From Omphiscola glabra (Eukaryota > Mollusca > Gastropoda > Lymnaeidae), in contig OZ024795.1 of NCBI GenBank assembly GCA_964017045.1, forward strand, positions 26,341,366 to 26,405,365: 64,000 nt of DNA. Reading direction: 5' to 3'. This document shows, piece by piece, positions 49,401-59,698 of the stretch (position 1 is the stretch's first letter; every line of letters begins with the position of its first letter). A program made the translations under genes and the position numbers. Below the pieces are notes generated by a model, which was not told the origin of the DNA, did no database searches, and was given only the letters and a program-made list of their open reading frames with translations.

Positions 49401-52400
49401 GTTGGGAACCGCTGAGCTAGATGCATTTTTTTTTTATTTGTTAAAGGGGGTCATGCATTTTTTCGTAAAAATTATTGTCCAAGCAATTAGCATGTGCTAC
49501 AAAAATTAAAACCAGCTACTGCCAGAAGGAGTCCGGATGTGAAATAATTATGTATATCGACTCAACGACGGCTGCTCCAAGTGAGAGAACAGATCGCCGG
49601 CGCACTTGTCTAACGTGTTCGACGAATTGAAACGCTTCATGAATGATTGAACGTCTGCGTCAACTTGTCGTTTTCCATTATCCTATTGACGGCATTTACG
49701 TGTTAATGAAAGGGTTTAGAGCACTTTTGAAAACAACAAAAAAAAAAAAAAAAAAAACAACAACACGTTGCACAATTACATAATGTGTTGTCCACGCATG
49801 TCTGTGAGAAAAAAAGAGTAGAGAGTACTTGAGCGACGTGTAGAACTGTGTTTTCCAACGTGGGGTGTTCTCTTCAGAGTTTGGGAAAAAAAAAGAGGGG
49901 GGGGGGGAGGGGCACTTTGAAGATTATTGGGAGATTATTTTATTTTAGTATCTGAGATAAGAAATTTATGTAAGTTTTCTTTTAAGGGTGGCCGGCGTGG
50001 AGAGGGGAGGGGGGGCAATGTTAATTACGACATTTTTTTTAAGTTCCAGTAATGCATTGTCTTTTTAAAAATACAAATATATATCATATCTCTAGTTACG
50101 TTTTATACAACAGCATCCTAAAGATGCCGAGAAATGGACATTCAAATTACAGCTGCCTAGGGATATTTTAAGTTATTTTTAGCTCTTCACAAAAAAGGGG
50201 GACGGGGGGGACATTAAAACTATTCAGGTGCCCACGTGGTGTGCTCGGGGTTTAAAAAAAAGGGTGGGGTCACGCTGGTATAGACTGGTCGTTAGCCTTT
50301 CTTGACGTAATGTATGTCTGCTGATCACGAGCACTACTTGGAGCTATGTTCTAAAATATATTTAATTCATTACAAAATGCTATTGTATGTATTTTGGAAT
50401 ATTGGCTTTTTGATGTCTCAAAGTTTCTAAACATACATGAAGTATGCATTGTGTGTAAAATGATTTAAAAGGTATTAATTTTAATTTTACATAAACTTTA
50501 CAAAAAATAATCATTTATCTCGATTAATTAGTATTTTTTGTAATTTTTCAACGTCATCATCTAATAGGCCTACTTTTCAATTAGGCCTCTTAGGCCTAGA
50601 GACGTGAATATTGTTGCACCATTTAAATACTAAGAGATATTAAACCAGTAAAACTGTTTTAAGATATGCCTCTTTCTTATTAAAAAATTGTGGAGTAAAT
50701 AGAAATACGCATTTTAGTAGTTTTACGTTTCAGGCTGTAACTTAAATTACCTAGTAATTGGTTAAGACCAGGAATGCCAGGTTGGCTTCTGTCTTCCGCA
50801 TTCCTTGTCAGGGTATTTTATTTAGTGTTATCGTGCGTCTATTAATGTGAATAGCTGACCGTTACAATGGCACCACTGGTTTGACACTGTGATATGATAT
50901 AATCTGGTACTTATGTTATTGGAATATCATGACATTTAAATATAACGATATTTTTATTTAATGACCTTTGATCTAAACATTATTAGGAAATTAGGCCTAT
51001 GGCGATTGTAGTGGCCTATTCGAATATGACTATGAGTAGTCCTATGCCTATATTTTTTTTTTATCTTACTTAAGATATTTGCATTTACTTTCAATTATTA
51101 AAAAAAAACTAATATTTATATCTCCACAGCTTTGTAGAAGAATTCGTTCGGGCTCCAAACAATGGACTCCGCTTGCTTCTGTGTCTACTTAAAAACCTCC
51201 AAGTTTTGTCTTCCAGCCCCATCGGGGCTTTTCCCAGGTCAACCCCAAAAGGAACGCTACGAATGGAAGAGTATAAGAAAAATATGGTAGATGTGGCTTT
51301 ATTAATAGAAATATTATTCTCAAATTGTAGGCCGAAATGTAATTATATTATATTTTAAATGATTTGCAGTGATGCTTATTTTGATAACAGGACCAAACTC
51401 GTTTTGAGATAAAACCTTAATTGTGAATTAAAGGATAACAATATATCTGCAACCTATATAGGGCCAACTCCACAAAGACAAGGGGCACCAAAATCTTTTT
51501 TTTTCTTTCTTATGACTAAATCTGGCAGAATTTGTTTCCATATATTGAGGGGCGGCATTTTCAGACTTCATCCTGGACGAAACCATTCCTCAGCTCAACC
51601 TAGGGAATTTCAATTAATGTCCATGCATTTATGGCTTTATGGGTTTAAAATATCAATACCGGTAAATCAAATATTGGTTAAATTGCAATGAAAGAAATAT
51701 TTTATTTTATTTAGGTAGATGAACATGATTGTTTGCTGTGCATCAAATACACTCTCAGGATAAGGGTGAGTGGGCCTAAACATGAGGAGTTAAGCAGTTA
51801 ATTACATTTATTTCGTGGACCAGACGCCAGTGGCCTAGCTAGGGTTGGTGTCACCTGGTGCGGTAAACTCATGTTGTCACCCCCTGACTTCAACGATGGC
51901 TTTCTTGTTGTAAAAATAAGTCGACAGTATAACAATGAAAAGAAAAAGAATTAGTTCAAGGTCAGGAGGTAACTGTATTTAAGAACTGTTACAACGTTAA
52001 CTTTTAGTAACTACATTTAGTTTACTTTATTTCAAGTTTTCCATTCCTGGTCTTCAAATCTGCAAACTTGTCAGTCACTTTGAAAATTTACTTGTAATCG
52101 GTTATCCTTTCATGAAATTCGGTTAAACTGAGTAGTGTGTAAATATGCAATTTTTCAATTGGGTGTCATCCCATAAGATTGGTCCGCACCCCTCCTAGCT
52201 TCGCCACTGCCGGAAGCCTCAAATTGTTTGCCCCTATTAAATCATCATATCCTTCTTTTAAAATCCAATAATAAAACTGTGGTTGTTGTTTATTTTGTCA
52301 CAATAATTTTCTCTGGGTTAAAAAGACTACAAACAATTGTGCTTGTTTTTAAATCTTGTTTTATATGAGATTACATAATTTAAGTGAGAAAATCCATTTT

Positions 52401-55400
52401 GACCAGGGTGCTGTGGAGGAACTGTTGGAACACAATACTGGACTTTACACCGTTGTCTCCTGTCTTCTGAGCAACTATTCAAGATCAAGAATAACAGTAC
52501 TTGAGGTGGGCCATTCACTGGAGTGATGGAGGGGAGAACTAGGTGTAAAGAAAGACAGTGTGTTGGATGATTTCCCCCTCATGACATTCTGAGAGTCATT
52601 TGACAGCATACATCTGTGCCTGTGCAAAATATCGAATACAAATTCCATGTTGTGCCTTTTAAAAGTTTTACTCACTTATGCATTATTTTTGTTTGTTTAG
52701 GCAAGTGAACTTTTTGCTCAGTTAATCATTTTCTTGTGAACTGGTCACCTCAAAGGTGTTGTCTAGTTGCAACTGAGTTGTGTCAACATTGCGTCTACTT
52801 CTGGGTCCAGCAAGGCAGATTGAAACTGTCACTCTAATTTTCATGGTTGACAGTGTCTCTTTGTGGTTGTGTGAATGGGTGGATGGGTGAGCTCAGATCT
52901 ACTTTTTTAGTTTTATGCCTAGGCAAAGAGTTAAGTCACTTCAACCGGGATTTTTTAAGCTTTCGACTTTTAAAAATTAATAATTCTAATTTTGTCTATA
53001 ATTTAAAGAATAAATTTTAATACCAAATGTAGCAAAAAAATATATAAATTTTAATTTAAAAAAAATTGACTTTCTATTAAAGATGAATTAAAACACACTA
53101 AAAAGTAGAAAATAATAAAAAAAATTCTTAAAATGCATTAAGGTGTAATTTATGCACCGAAAGTCTGTGCAGAAAATATTTTTTTAAAATTTAAATGTTA
53201 ATAAAACATTTAACTTTCATCTACATTCAATTCGAATCCTTGGGCCTCATAGAGTGCTCATCTAAACTTTGAAATCACCTTGATTTTTTCCTTTTTAGAT
53301 CTTGACATTAATTCTCACTGGGCCTTCTTCAGTAGACAAAGTCCTCGATGCATTTACCTCAATGAGAATTCAATATGCTGAGGGTACGCGCTTCAAGATG
53401 CTCATCAACATGATGTACACACGAGGTGTTTCCCATGTACTCTTTCAGGTAATGCATTATTATGACTTTATAATGTCGAGCAAACATTTAAGTAAAGGTT
53501 ATAGGGTTTACTTAAGGTTAGAAAGCCTTTAGGCATAATAATTATTTATCCATAAATGCAGCAAGGTTTTAAAAATTTTAATGGTTTTTATTGGTAAACC
53601 CTTCAAGTAGAGCTGCCCTCATTTGCTTTAAATTTTGATATTTGCAATGAAGTTAATTTTATCGCACAGGTCAGCTGTTTACGATTACTAAATTCACTTC
53701 TTAACCTATGCAAATCTGCTAATATGAGAGTCTACCTACAGTATGAGATGGAAGAAGCAGGCCTGGATTGGAATCGAATACATGAGGTACAGTAGGATAT
53801 TTACAGCTTTAATGGCTGTGCCCCTGGATATTATTTCGTACAATATAATTTAATGAAACAAATCAGATGGTAAATCTATCTTTGTCTAAATATTATTTTT
53901 TAAATGTAGGAAAGTGAGCATATAAGACCTCAACTAATTCATTGATTTCATTAGGTTAATTTCCAGTACATGTGTGAGTAGAGATATTAAAAGCAAGAGA
54001 ATAGTTCTTTTCCCTGTTATAAGAGTGTTGGACTGCGCTAAAGCTTTAAAATAGATTAATTAGACATGAACAATTTGTGTCAATGAAACAATAGATGTTA
54101 GCATAACATTTGACTAGAATCAAATTTTGTATTTCCTATCTTTAATTCTTTCGTTGAAACAAGTGATTTTGTCATTAAAATGCAGCATCCTTTTTTTTTT
54201 TCAGGTTGCACAAGGAGTTGGACTTGAATATGATGATTTAAAAAAAGAAATATTGGAGTGGAAGCTGCGTTACATTGATGTAAGTAATTAAAGGGTAGCA
54301 AACATTTTTAAACTTAAGTCTATAAATATATTAAAAAATTGTCAAAAATTAACATACCCATACCCTTAAATAGCCATAATAGAAGATAATTTTTTCCATA
54401 GATATTCATCATGAGAAATAGTAAATAAGATTGACACATTTTGCCTTTTCTAACAATTTATTAGTTTCTAAAACTCTTAAATTTTCCTTCATGTTGTAGG
54501 TAGATTCACTGCTACGAAAGATAAAGGTACGCCAATGTACAAATGTGTTCACTCATGGCTTGTATAAAGTATTTGCCCTTACTTATAGTTGAGCAATGTT
54601 TGTCTTCCTTTATTCGTCAGCGTAAAATAACATTAAGACCAACATGTTATTTTTTATTTAAAACCAAGATATCCAATTGTTCAATATCTGAGTTAACTAA
54701 TATTCTATCTTTTAAATTTCTTCCTCAGAATTGCTAATCTAAAGCATAAATATTCATAGTGTCAGTCAACCTGTAATAACATTCTTCAACATCTAACTTC
54801 TGTCTCCACAGGCTGACTTAAAGTCAAACCACGCAGGAAGTGCTCTCACTGAATTTATTTATGACCAGCACTTTGGACCTATTTACAGTGAGAGAAATTT
54901 GACCAATATGATCAGTAACAAACTCTGGACAAGCATTTTTTGGTTTCTCTTGATCTTATAATTTGTATTAGGATGACTTATGTCCTATTATTCTGTTGTA
55001 ATTTTAATTTTTTTTCCTAAGGGAAAGAGAAATATTTTATGGTGTGCCTATTTTTATTGGCCATGATGTCAACTATGGCAAATGCAATGCTCACCAGTTG
55101 AAACATATTACTACTATTATTAAATATATTATTGATTTCATGCAGGTACACAACTTGCAAAAATTGATGATTTTCCCGACACTCAAGGCCTAAATGGACA
55201 AAATAGATGGAGGCCATTAATACAAGAACTTGTAAGTACCCTGTTATTTAAATTATAATGTCAGACCCATTTAAGTTCCTAAGCATTTAGGAGTCTGAAA
55301 ATGGTATTAAATTCTCATGTCAACATATTACATAAAAAACATTAAATGTTGAGAGTTAATCAAATAATTCTTTAGGTGTGATCCTGTTACAAACTTCATA

Positions 55401-57466
55401 AGTTGGGGGCCTAACAGTTTCCAAACAGTAATCCTGGGCAAACCATTGTTTAGAATGTCATACTTCAATCTTGTTAGTAATTATTCTATCTATAAAATTA
55501 TAATCCTTTATGTTTTCATAAATTTCATTTGCTAAAGGATGTCAAAACAGATTCAGACCCAGCATTATACTTCCCCAAACAAACTTCCTCAAGCCGCTCC
55601 AGTCAGATAGTACAAATAGAGGTCCATCCGCCGATACCTTCCAACGACCGCTCCATAACTCACCCACCATCCCAAGACTCTGAAAACTTTAGCCCACAAG
55701 AGACTCCAAGTGGTGCTACTGACCCACGAGATCCTTACCCACCCAGAGAAAAAAGGAAGCATTTAGCAAAGAGAATATCTTTTTCTAGTGAAGTGAGTGA
55801 GTCTCAAAGTCAAACAGGAAAACAGTATGAAGGTTTAAATGGAGGAGATGAGGAGATGAATTGGATACTGAGGCAAGGAAATTTTGAAGCAAATTCAGGT
55901 CAAGATGATGGGGATAGAGGACGTAGAGGGCAGGAGAGGAGGGAAGGAGTTGGCCACAGAAAGGATGTCAAAGGTGGGCATTTTGACAGTGGTGTAAGCG
56001 TTGATTATCATGATGGTGACCCACTGGCCGGGAATTATTGGGATGATGATGACAACACACAAAACTCCAATCTGAAGAGTGGAGTCGAGAAGAAAACAGG
56101 AAATATCGTCAGAGGAAATTGTCTAAATAATAACTCAGTTAGCGATTCAAAAAATTTCAAGGTCTACACTCCAAGAGCGCTAAGTGCCCCTGAGAATGAC
56201 GAGTTGGGATATCTGCACTGGCTTAACCAAGAAATCCTAAATCCCCAGCTGTCTAGGATTCAACTCTATCATAACGATGGTGGTCAAGGCTATCAGAATA
56301 GCAGCATCAAACCAAGCACCCCAACTCCAGATTATGACGCTCTACAAGAAAACGGACAATTTGCAAAAAGCCAGTATGTCATGGGTAATGGGATTATTAA
56401 CACAGACTCTTCACCATCAGACTCAAACACTGGTGAAGTCTCATTCAATAATAAAAATGGAACAATTAATCAGAATTCAAATTTCCAACGTATGCACAAC
56501 ATCAGAAGAAGAGGAGCCCCAGAGGAGCAAAGAACCTCCCCAGGGGGAGGAAGAACCTCAACAGAAGGGCAAAGAGCCCCACCAGCTCCACCATTACCTC
56601 CTTTAATGGTAGCTCCAGGCAAACAGCAAAAACAAGTTTCTGTAGTGGCAGCTATTCAACAAAACTCCAGCAACTATTCCACTGCAAACGGAGACCATCG
56701 GTCGCCTCAGTCTTCAAATCAAAATCAATTCAACCCACAGGTCACCAAAAGAATATCTGTCGGATCTATTGGTCAGAGTAAAAGATCATCTTCCGTGGGT
56801 TCTTCACAGAGAGACTTGATGTCTCCTTCAACACCTGAAAGCGCTTCAAAACATCATCAAAACCCTTCTAAAGAAATCAGAGAGAAGTCCTCATTAAATG
56901 GGAATACACCTATTCCAGCGCCACGGGATCAGAAACTCAAAGCAAAAACTACAATTTATGTCAACGGGAACAAAACTAATGGTGTGGCATTGCCAGATAT
57001 GAGGAAAGATTCCCAACGCAAGGAAGACAGAGTAAATGGTGTGCTATTCAACAGAAAAGCTGCCATTGATTCTTCTGCACTCACTTCAATTATATATTCA
57101 GATACAAACAAGGGCCAGCATGGAAACAAAGATAACTCTAGGATACAAAGTACTTCTGTGATTGAGCCCCTGACAGGAGTTATGGTGACATCGTCAGAAA
57201 TTACATCAATCAAAGATGCACATTTGGTCAAAGATGATGCTCCCAGAGTAGCGGAACATTCCAGCAATCCAACAAATCTTGACATGCACCAGCCCCTCAA
57301 TGACCATCGAGAATCTCTTAGCCATGGTATGGACAGCATTAGGTCCTACAGCACTGAAATTGGGCGTGTACTGACTGAGCTGGATGAGACATTAGAGACA
57401 CATGGCTGGCAGGCTTCAATCAAGAAACATACCAAACAGCAGAGACCATTAGTTGCTTATGTTTGA
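40495..57466 (+). CDS. GBD/FH3-domain protein without FH2, Multiple wing hairs-like
   Basis: Formin-related regulator. CDS exons by GT-AG and phase: 40495-40572, 41213-41463, 51130-51286, 51715-51765, 52407-52505, 53299-53448, 53670-53786, 54205-54279, 54500-54526, 54812-54887, 55146-55231, 55538-57466; about 1031 residues. The ATG follows an in-frame TAA 12 bases upstream, in an exon that starts at 40461. Residues ~95-160 (LDLKLSYIR, FVEEFVRAPNNGLRLLL) fit the GTPase-binding part, and ~163-335 (VDEHDCLLCIKYTLRIR, VSCLRLLNSLLNL, MRVYLQYEMEEAGLD) fit FH3. The last exon is 642 residues of polar, probably disordered sequence with APPAPPLPPL at ~735. No FH2 actin-nucleation domain occurs before the stop. 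In Drosophila, Mwh has this architecture and limits actin assembly in planar polarity; orthology is inferred from architecture only. Alternative: a lineage-specific formin that lost FH2. Confidence 0.8.
40690..40885 (+). mobile_element. 3' end of a CR1/Jockey-type LINE
   Basis: Reads KLWNS-stop-PPSLRSTE, SFRKHLKTFLFNRY, the usual C-terminus of LINE reverse transcriptases, then a short 3' tail ending (atca)n at about 40870. Lies in intron 1 of the GBD/FH3 gene. Confidence 0.55.
41464..42095. repeat. 35-bp minisatellite, ~18 copies, starting at a splice donor
   Basis: Unit gtgggtaggactgcactcat plus tttgaaaatatcatt. The first unit starts with the gt of the donor at 41464 (gttggtggtattgagctcat) and still aligns over the full 35 bases. 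Confidence 0.92.
42757..47400 (-). pseudogene. RTE-like LINE, interrupted by a hAT element
   Basis: Minus-strand LINE, better preserved than that at 33-36 kb. APE endonuclease 45510-44750 (TVGTWNVRSLRETGKVEEL, EYAPTSG, GYWNSKIGEDA, HNQIDYIML). Reverse transcriptase about 44231-43430 (VDNIPAELVKQGG, LHLCQNYRTISL, AGFRQGRGATEQILNLR, then LAGNEEELANLV, MQISAEKTQFM). C-terminus to about 42985 (TAELERKIKAMEMRC), then RNase-like tail text and a (CAT)n 3' end at 42757-42770. Frameshifts are present and the catalytic F/YADD box is missing. The 5' part continues at 47317-47400 beyond the inserted hAT. Confidence 0.85.
45510..47316 (-). mobile_element. hAT transposon with transposase remnant, nested in a LINE
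   Basis: Ends taggggtcgcaaatcc and, complemented, taagggtcgcaaacc; perfect 8-bp target duplication gtcctggt at 45502-45509 and 47317-47324. On the minus strand, 46005-45833 reads LRMIAIDSLRSIPLTSVESE, then RVLSSSGYFCNHLRPK, ending LSFYNLIIEI and a stop: the C-terminal dimerisation region of hAT transposases (the SERVFS-type motif). An upstream piece of 63 codons is at 46304-46113. Just inside both ends are repeated cccggtattttcga words. At 1.8 kb with interrupted frames it is no longer autonomous. Confidence 0.88.
47777..47931 (-). mobile_element. SPIN-like hAT element, copy 4
   Basis: Left end cagcggttctcaacctgtgg, right end ggttgatagccactg, with perfect 8-bp duplications gtctagaa (47769-47776 and 47932-47939). 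About 40 bases shorter than copies 1 and 2 through an internal deletion after gacccctttggg. Confidence 0.87.
48212..48385. mobile_element. hAT-like MITE of a different family
   Basis: Left caggggttcttaac; complement of right caagggattctcaatc. Flanks gtttaaag and gattaaag match 7/8 if the terminal g is shared with the duplication. The interior is unlike SPIN. Confidence 0.55.
48386..51129. other. Rest of intron 2 of the GBD/FH3 gene
   Basis: AT-rich, with a (GTT)n(GAT)n microsatellite at 48853-48890, G- and A-runs, and SPIN copy 5. No coding exon in phase was found between the donor at 41464 and the acceptor at 51129. Confidence 0.55.
49237..49414 (+). mobile_element. SPIN-like hAT element, copy 5
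   Basis: Ends cagtggttctcaaccttcct and caggttgggaaccgctg; perfect duplications agctagat (49229-49236 and 49415-49422). The best-preserved termini of the five copies. Confidence 0.9.
51715..51765 (+). CDS. 51-bp exon of the GBD/FH3 gene
   Basis: Encodes VDEHDCLLCIKYTLRIR, the DE-x-x-CL-CI/LK segment expected at this place in FH3 domains. Acceptor tatttag, donor gtgagt, phase 0 on both sides, so skipping it would keep the frame. Too short to show as an ORF; without it the FH3 domain would lack a helix. Confidence 0.8.
51828..52209. mobile_element. hAT-like MITE, 382 bp
   Basis: Left cagtggcctagctagg, complement of right cagtggcgaagctagg (14 of 16 match). Flanks ccagacgc and ccggaagc match 6/8. 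Begins 63 bases after the 51-bp exon, within the following intron. Confidence 0.68.
54500..54526 (+). CDS. 27-bp microexon of the GBD/FH3 gene
   Basis: Nine codons, VDSLLRKIK, between ttgtag and gtacgc, phase 0 on both sides. It continues a heptad-like helical stretch from the previous exon (KKEILEWKLRYID) into ADLKSN, which supports inclusion. Confidence 0.75.
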
Positions 57467-57775
57467 CATGCCATCGACTGATTGGGAAATTCATAGAAGT
57501 GTGCAATACAAAATTATATTTATTATTCATATAATTATAAGCAAAGTGTGATCCCAAGCCATCTGTAGGCAAAATAACACTGTTTTATGAAATCTAACCA
57601 CCTTTCATATGTAAATTGATGAACAGCTAAAGCTATTAAAGATGTTATGATTACATTAAAAATATTTCTAGTCATTAGGATTGTTACAGCTTCATCTATT
57701 ATCCAAAATTAAAATTTTGCCTGTAGGTATTTTTTTTTTTTAATAGGCTTTAATAGAATGTTTTAAAAATGGTGC

Positions 57776-57781
57776 AATAAA
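57776..57781 (+). promoter_or_regulatory. Poly(A) signal of the GBD/FH3 gene
   Basis: AATAAA about 310 bases after the stop codon at 57464-57466. Other weak candidates lie further on; chosen because it is the first canonical hexamer. Confidence 0.5.
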
Positions 57782-59609
57782 ATGTACAGTTAATTTCAAT
57801 TTGATCATTGTTCTGTTCTTGCAAATAGAAAGACCTGCTTTGAAATTACTTGTAATTATTTTTTTTCAATGATTTCTAATAATGGATTATTAAAGCCTGA
57901 TTTGAAATGAGGCTATACAACAAAGATTTAAAGTTGAGAGAAAGCAATACTTAGAAAATTGATAATTTTTTTTCACATTGACCTTCAATAAGTGAACCAG
58001 GTAATTTTTAGGGTTATATTAGATATCACGTATGTATATTCAGAATTTAATCATCCTGATGTCTTAAGTATTTTAGCCAGTCCATTACAGTTGCTTTTTG
58101 GAGGCTGTAAATACTTACATGATTGACAATAAACCTGTTAGGCTTTTAATTTGAAATTTAAAAAAGAAAAACATTAATTATAAAATCTACTAGTGAGGTT
58201 GAGGTGAGAAAACTATTTGTATGCAACATTATATTGCCATACCTTTCTGAAAAGGTTGCTCACAATTTTAGGTGAGTGCAGTTAATTTTAAAATATATCC
58301 CCTCAATTTCCATTTTGTGTAACTAGCATAATTCCATACAAAGTCAACACACAAAATCTAGATATATTTGGTAAAATATGTTCACAAAATGAAGTTTATT
58401 TATGGAGAAAAATGTATTTATTTTAAAGTTAGATTTAAAATTCCTAAACTTGCATTGGCAGTTTCATAAAATTACTGTATAAATAATGACTTCTAAGCTA
58501 TTCTCCATTAATCAATTAAGCCTGTCCAAACCTGCTAGGTATAATACAAACAACAATTTTACTGGACCCATCCAGACGTTATCTAACATCAGGAAATAAA
58601 TACTGTTAAATGTAAAAGCTGAACTTAAAATAATTCTGAATTTTTTTAACCAAAATAGAGAAAGAATTTCAATTACACACTCGATATAAGGAATAACAAA
58701 ATATGTAAATCAAATGAAAACATTAAGCTGCTCTGATATAAGGAAAAGAATGCTCAAAAAAAAGTAAAAATCACTTACTTTGGGCATTCAACACAACACT
58801 ACTGCAGAGGAATGAAGTTGGTTCCTCTGATCAATACACTTAGCATTTGGTTATAACTTTAAGTTTAAAACAGGAAAAATTGCTGTGTAACAGCCCAAAA
58901 CATTTAGTTTATTTAATTTATTTTTAAATCTGATCATATCTTTCAAGAAAATATTAAGAAGTTTATGATTAGTTTCAAATTATTTCAAAAATTTAAATCA
59001 GTGACACTTTTAAATTATCATTTAAATATGTGAAAAATTACAAACTAGAAGTAATATACCCTAAAGCCAAAACATTGCCCATAAATAAAATGCTTAAGTC
59101 AGATAAAGTTCTAGTTCCCAGATAATCTGGCTGAGATATAATAGAGTATAAGAGTTCACAAATGTTTTCTCATGAAAGACTCGGAATGCATGTTTAGAGT
59201 ACATGTATTGAAAACTTTATGAATAATGAAATTAAACACAAAAATTTACACTGAGTTTGACTTAACAGTATCGATTATTAAATCGCCTCCATAAAACAAA
59301 TCAATATTCATGGAAATTTAAAATACCAGATTGTGCAATAAGAAATGTCTAAAATAATGAATAGTACACTTAATTTACAACTTAGTCAATTTCAATCTCA
59401 TAGGCTAGAAAATGAATTTATAACTTATAAACCTCAAACATATGTTTAGATTATTTAATGTTTAATTAAGCATATGACACTGCAAAATAATTTTGGCCTT
59501 ATAAAAAATATTAAATGGGGGGGGAAAAAAAGTTGTAATTAGACATCACAATTGTAAGATGTCAAACATTTTTCAAGAAAAATCTTTTGGAAACCCAACA
59601 ACGTCATGC
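57782..59609. other. Convergent intergenic region / 3' UTRs
   Basis: AT-rich sequence between two genes pointing at each other. It holds the 3' UTR of the mannosidase on the minus strand; tttatt (AATAAA on minus) occurs near 58397 and 58412. No gene, RNA or array seen. Confidence 0.5.
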
Positions 59610-59698
59610 TTAGATAAAAATGTTTGCCTGAAGAGTTACTATTTGCATGGGCTTGAGTGTAACTGTTGTGCCAGAGAGGTGTTTGTGTAGGGTAGCAC
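59610..59698 (-). CDS. MAN2B1: Last exon of the alpha-mannosidase
   Basis: Acceptor tttctttctgcag, then [20 protein letters not shown] and VTLQANIFI, stop. Joined over a 1.2 kb intron to the exon ending at 60902 (donor gttagt, phase 1 to 2). Without this splice the frame would end at an early TAG at 60897 and lose the conserved LxPMQI strand. Confidence 0.82.

Noticed and set aside
55017..55217. Minus-strand 66-codon ORF
   Set aside because: It is the reverse of an intron and exon of the GBD/FH3 gene.
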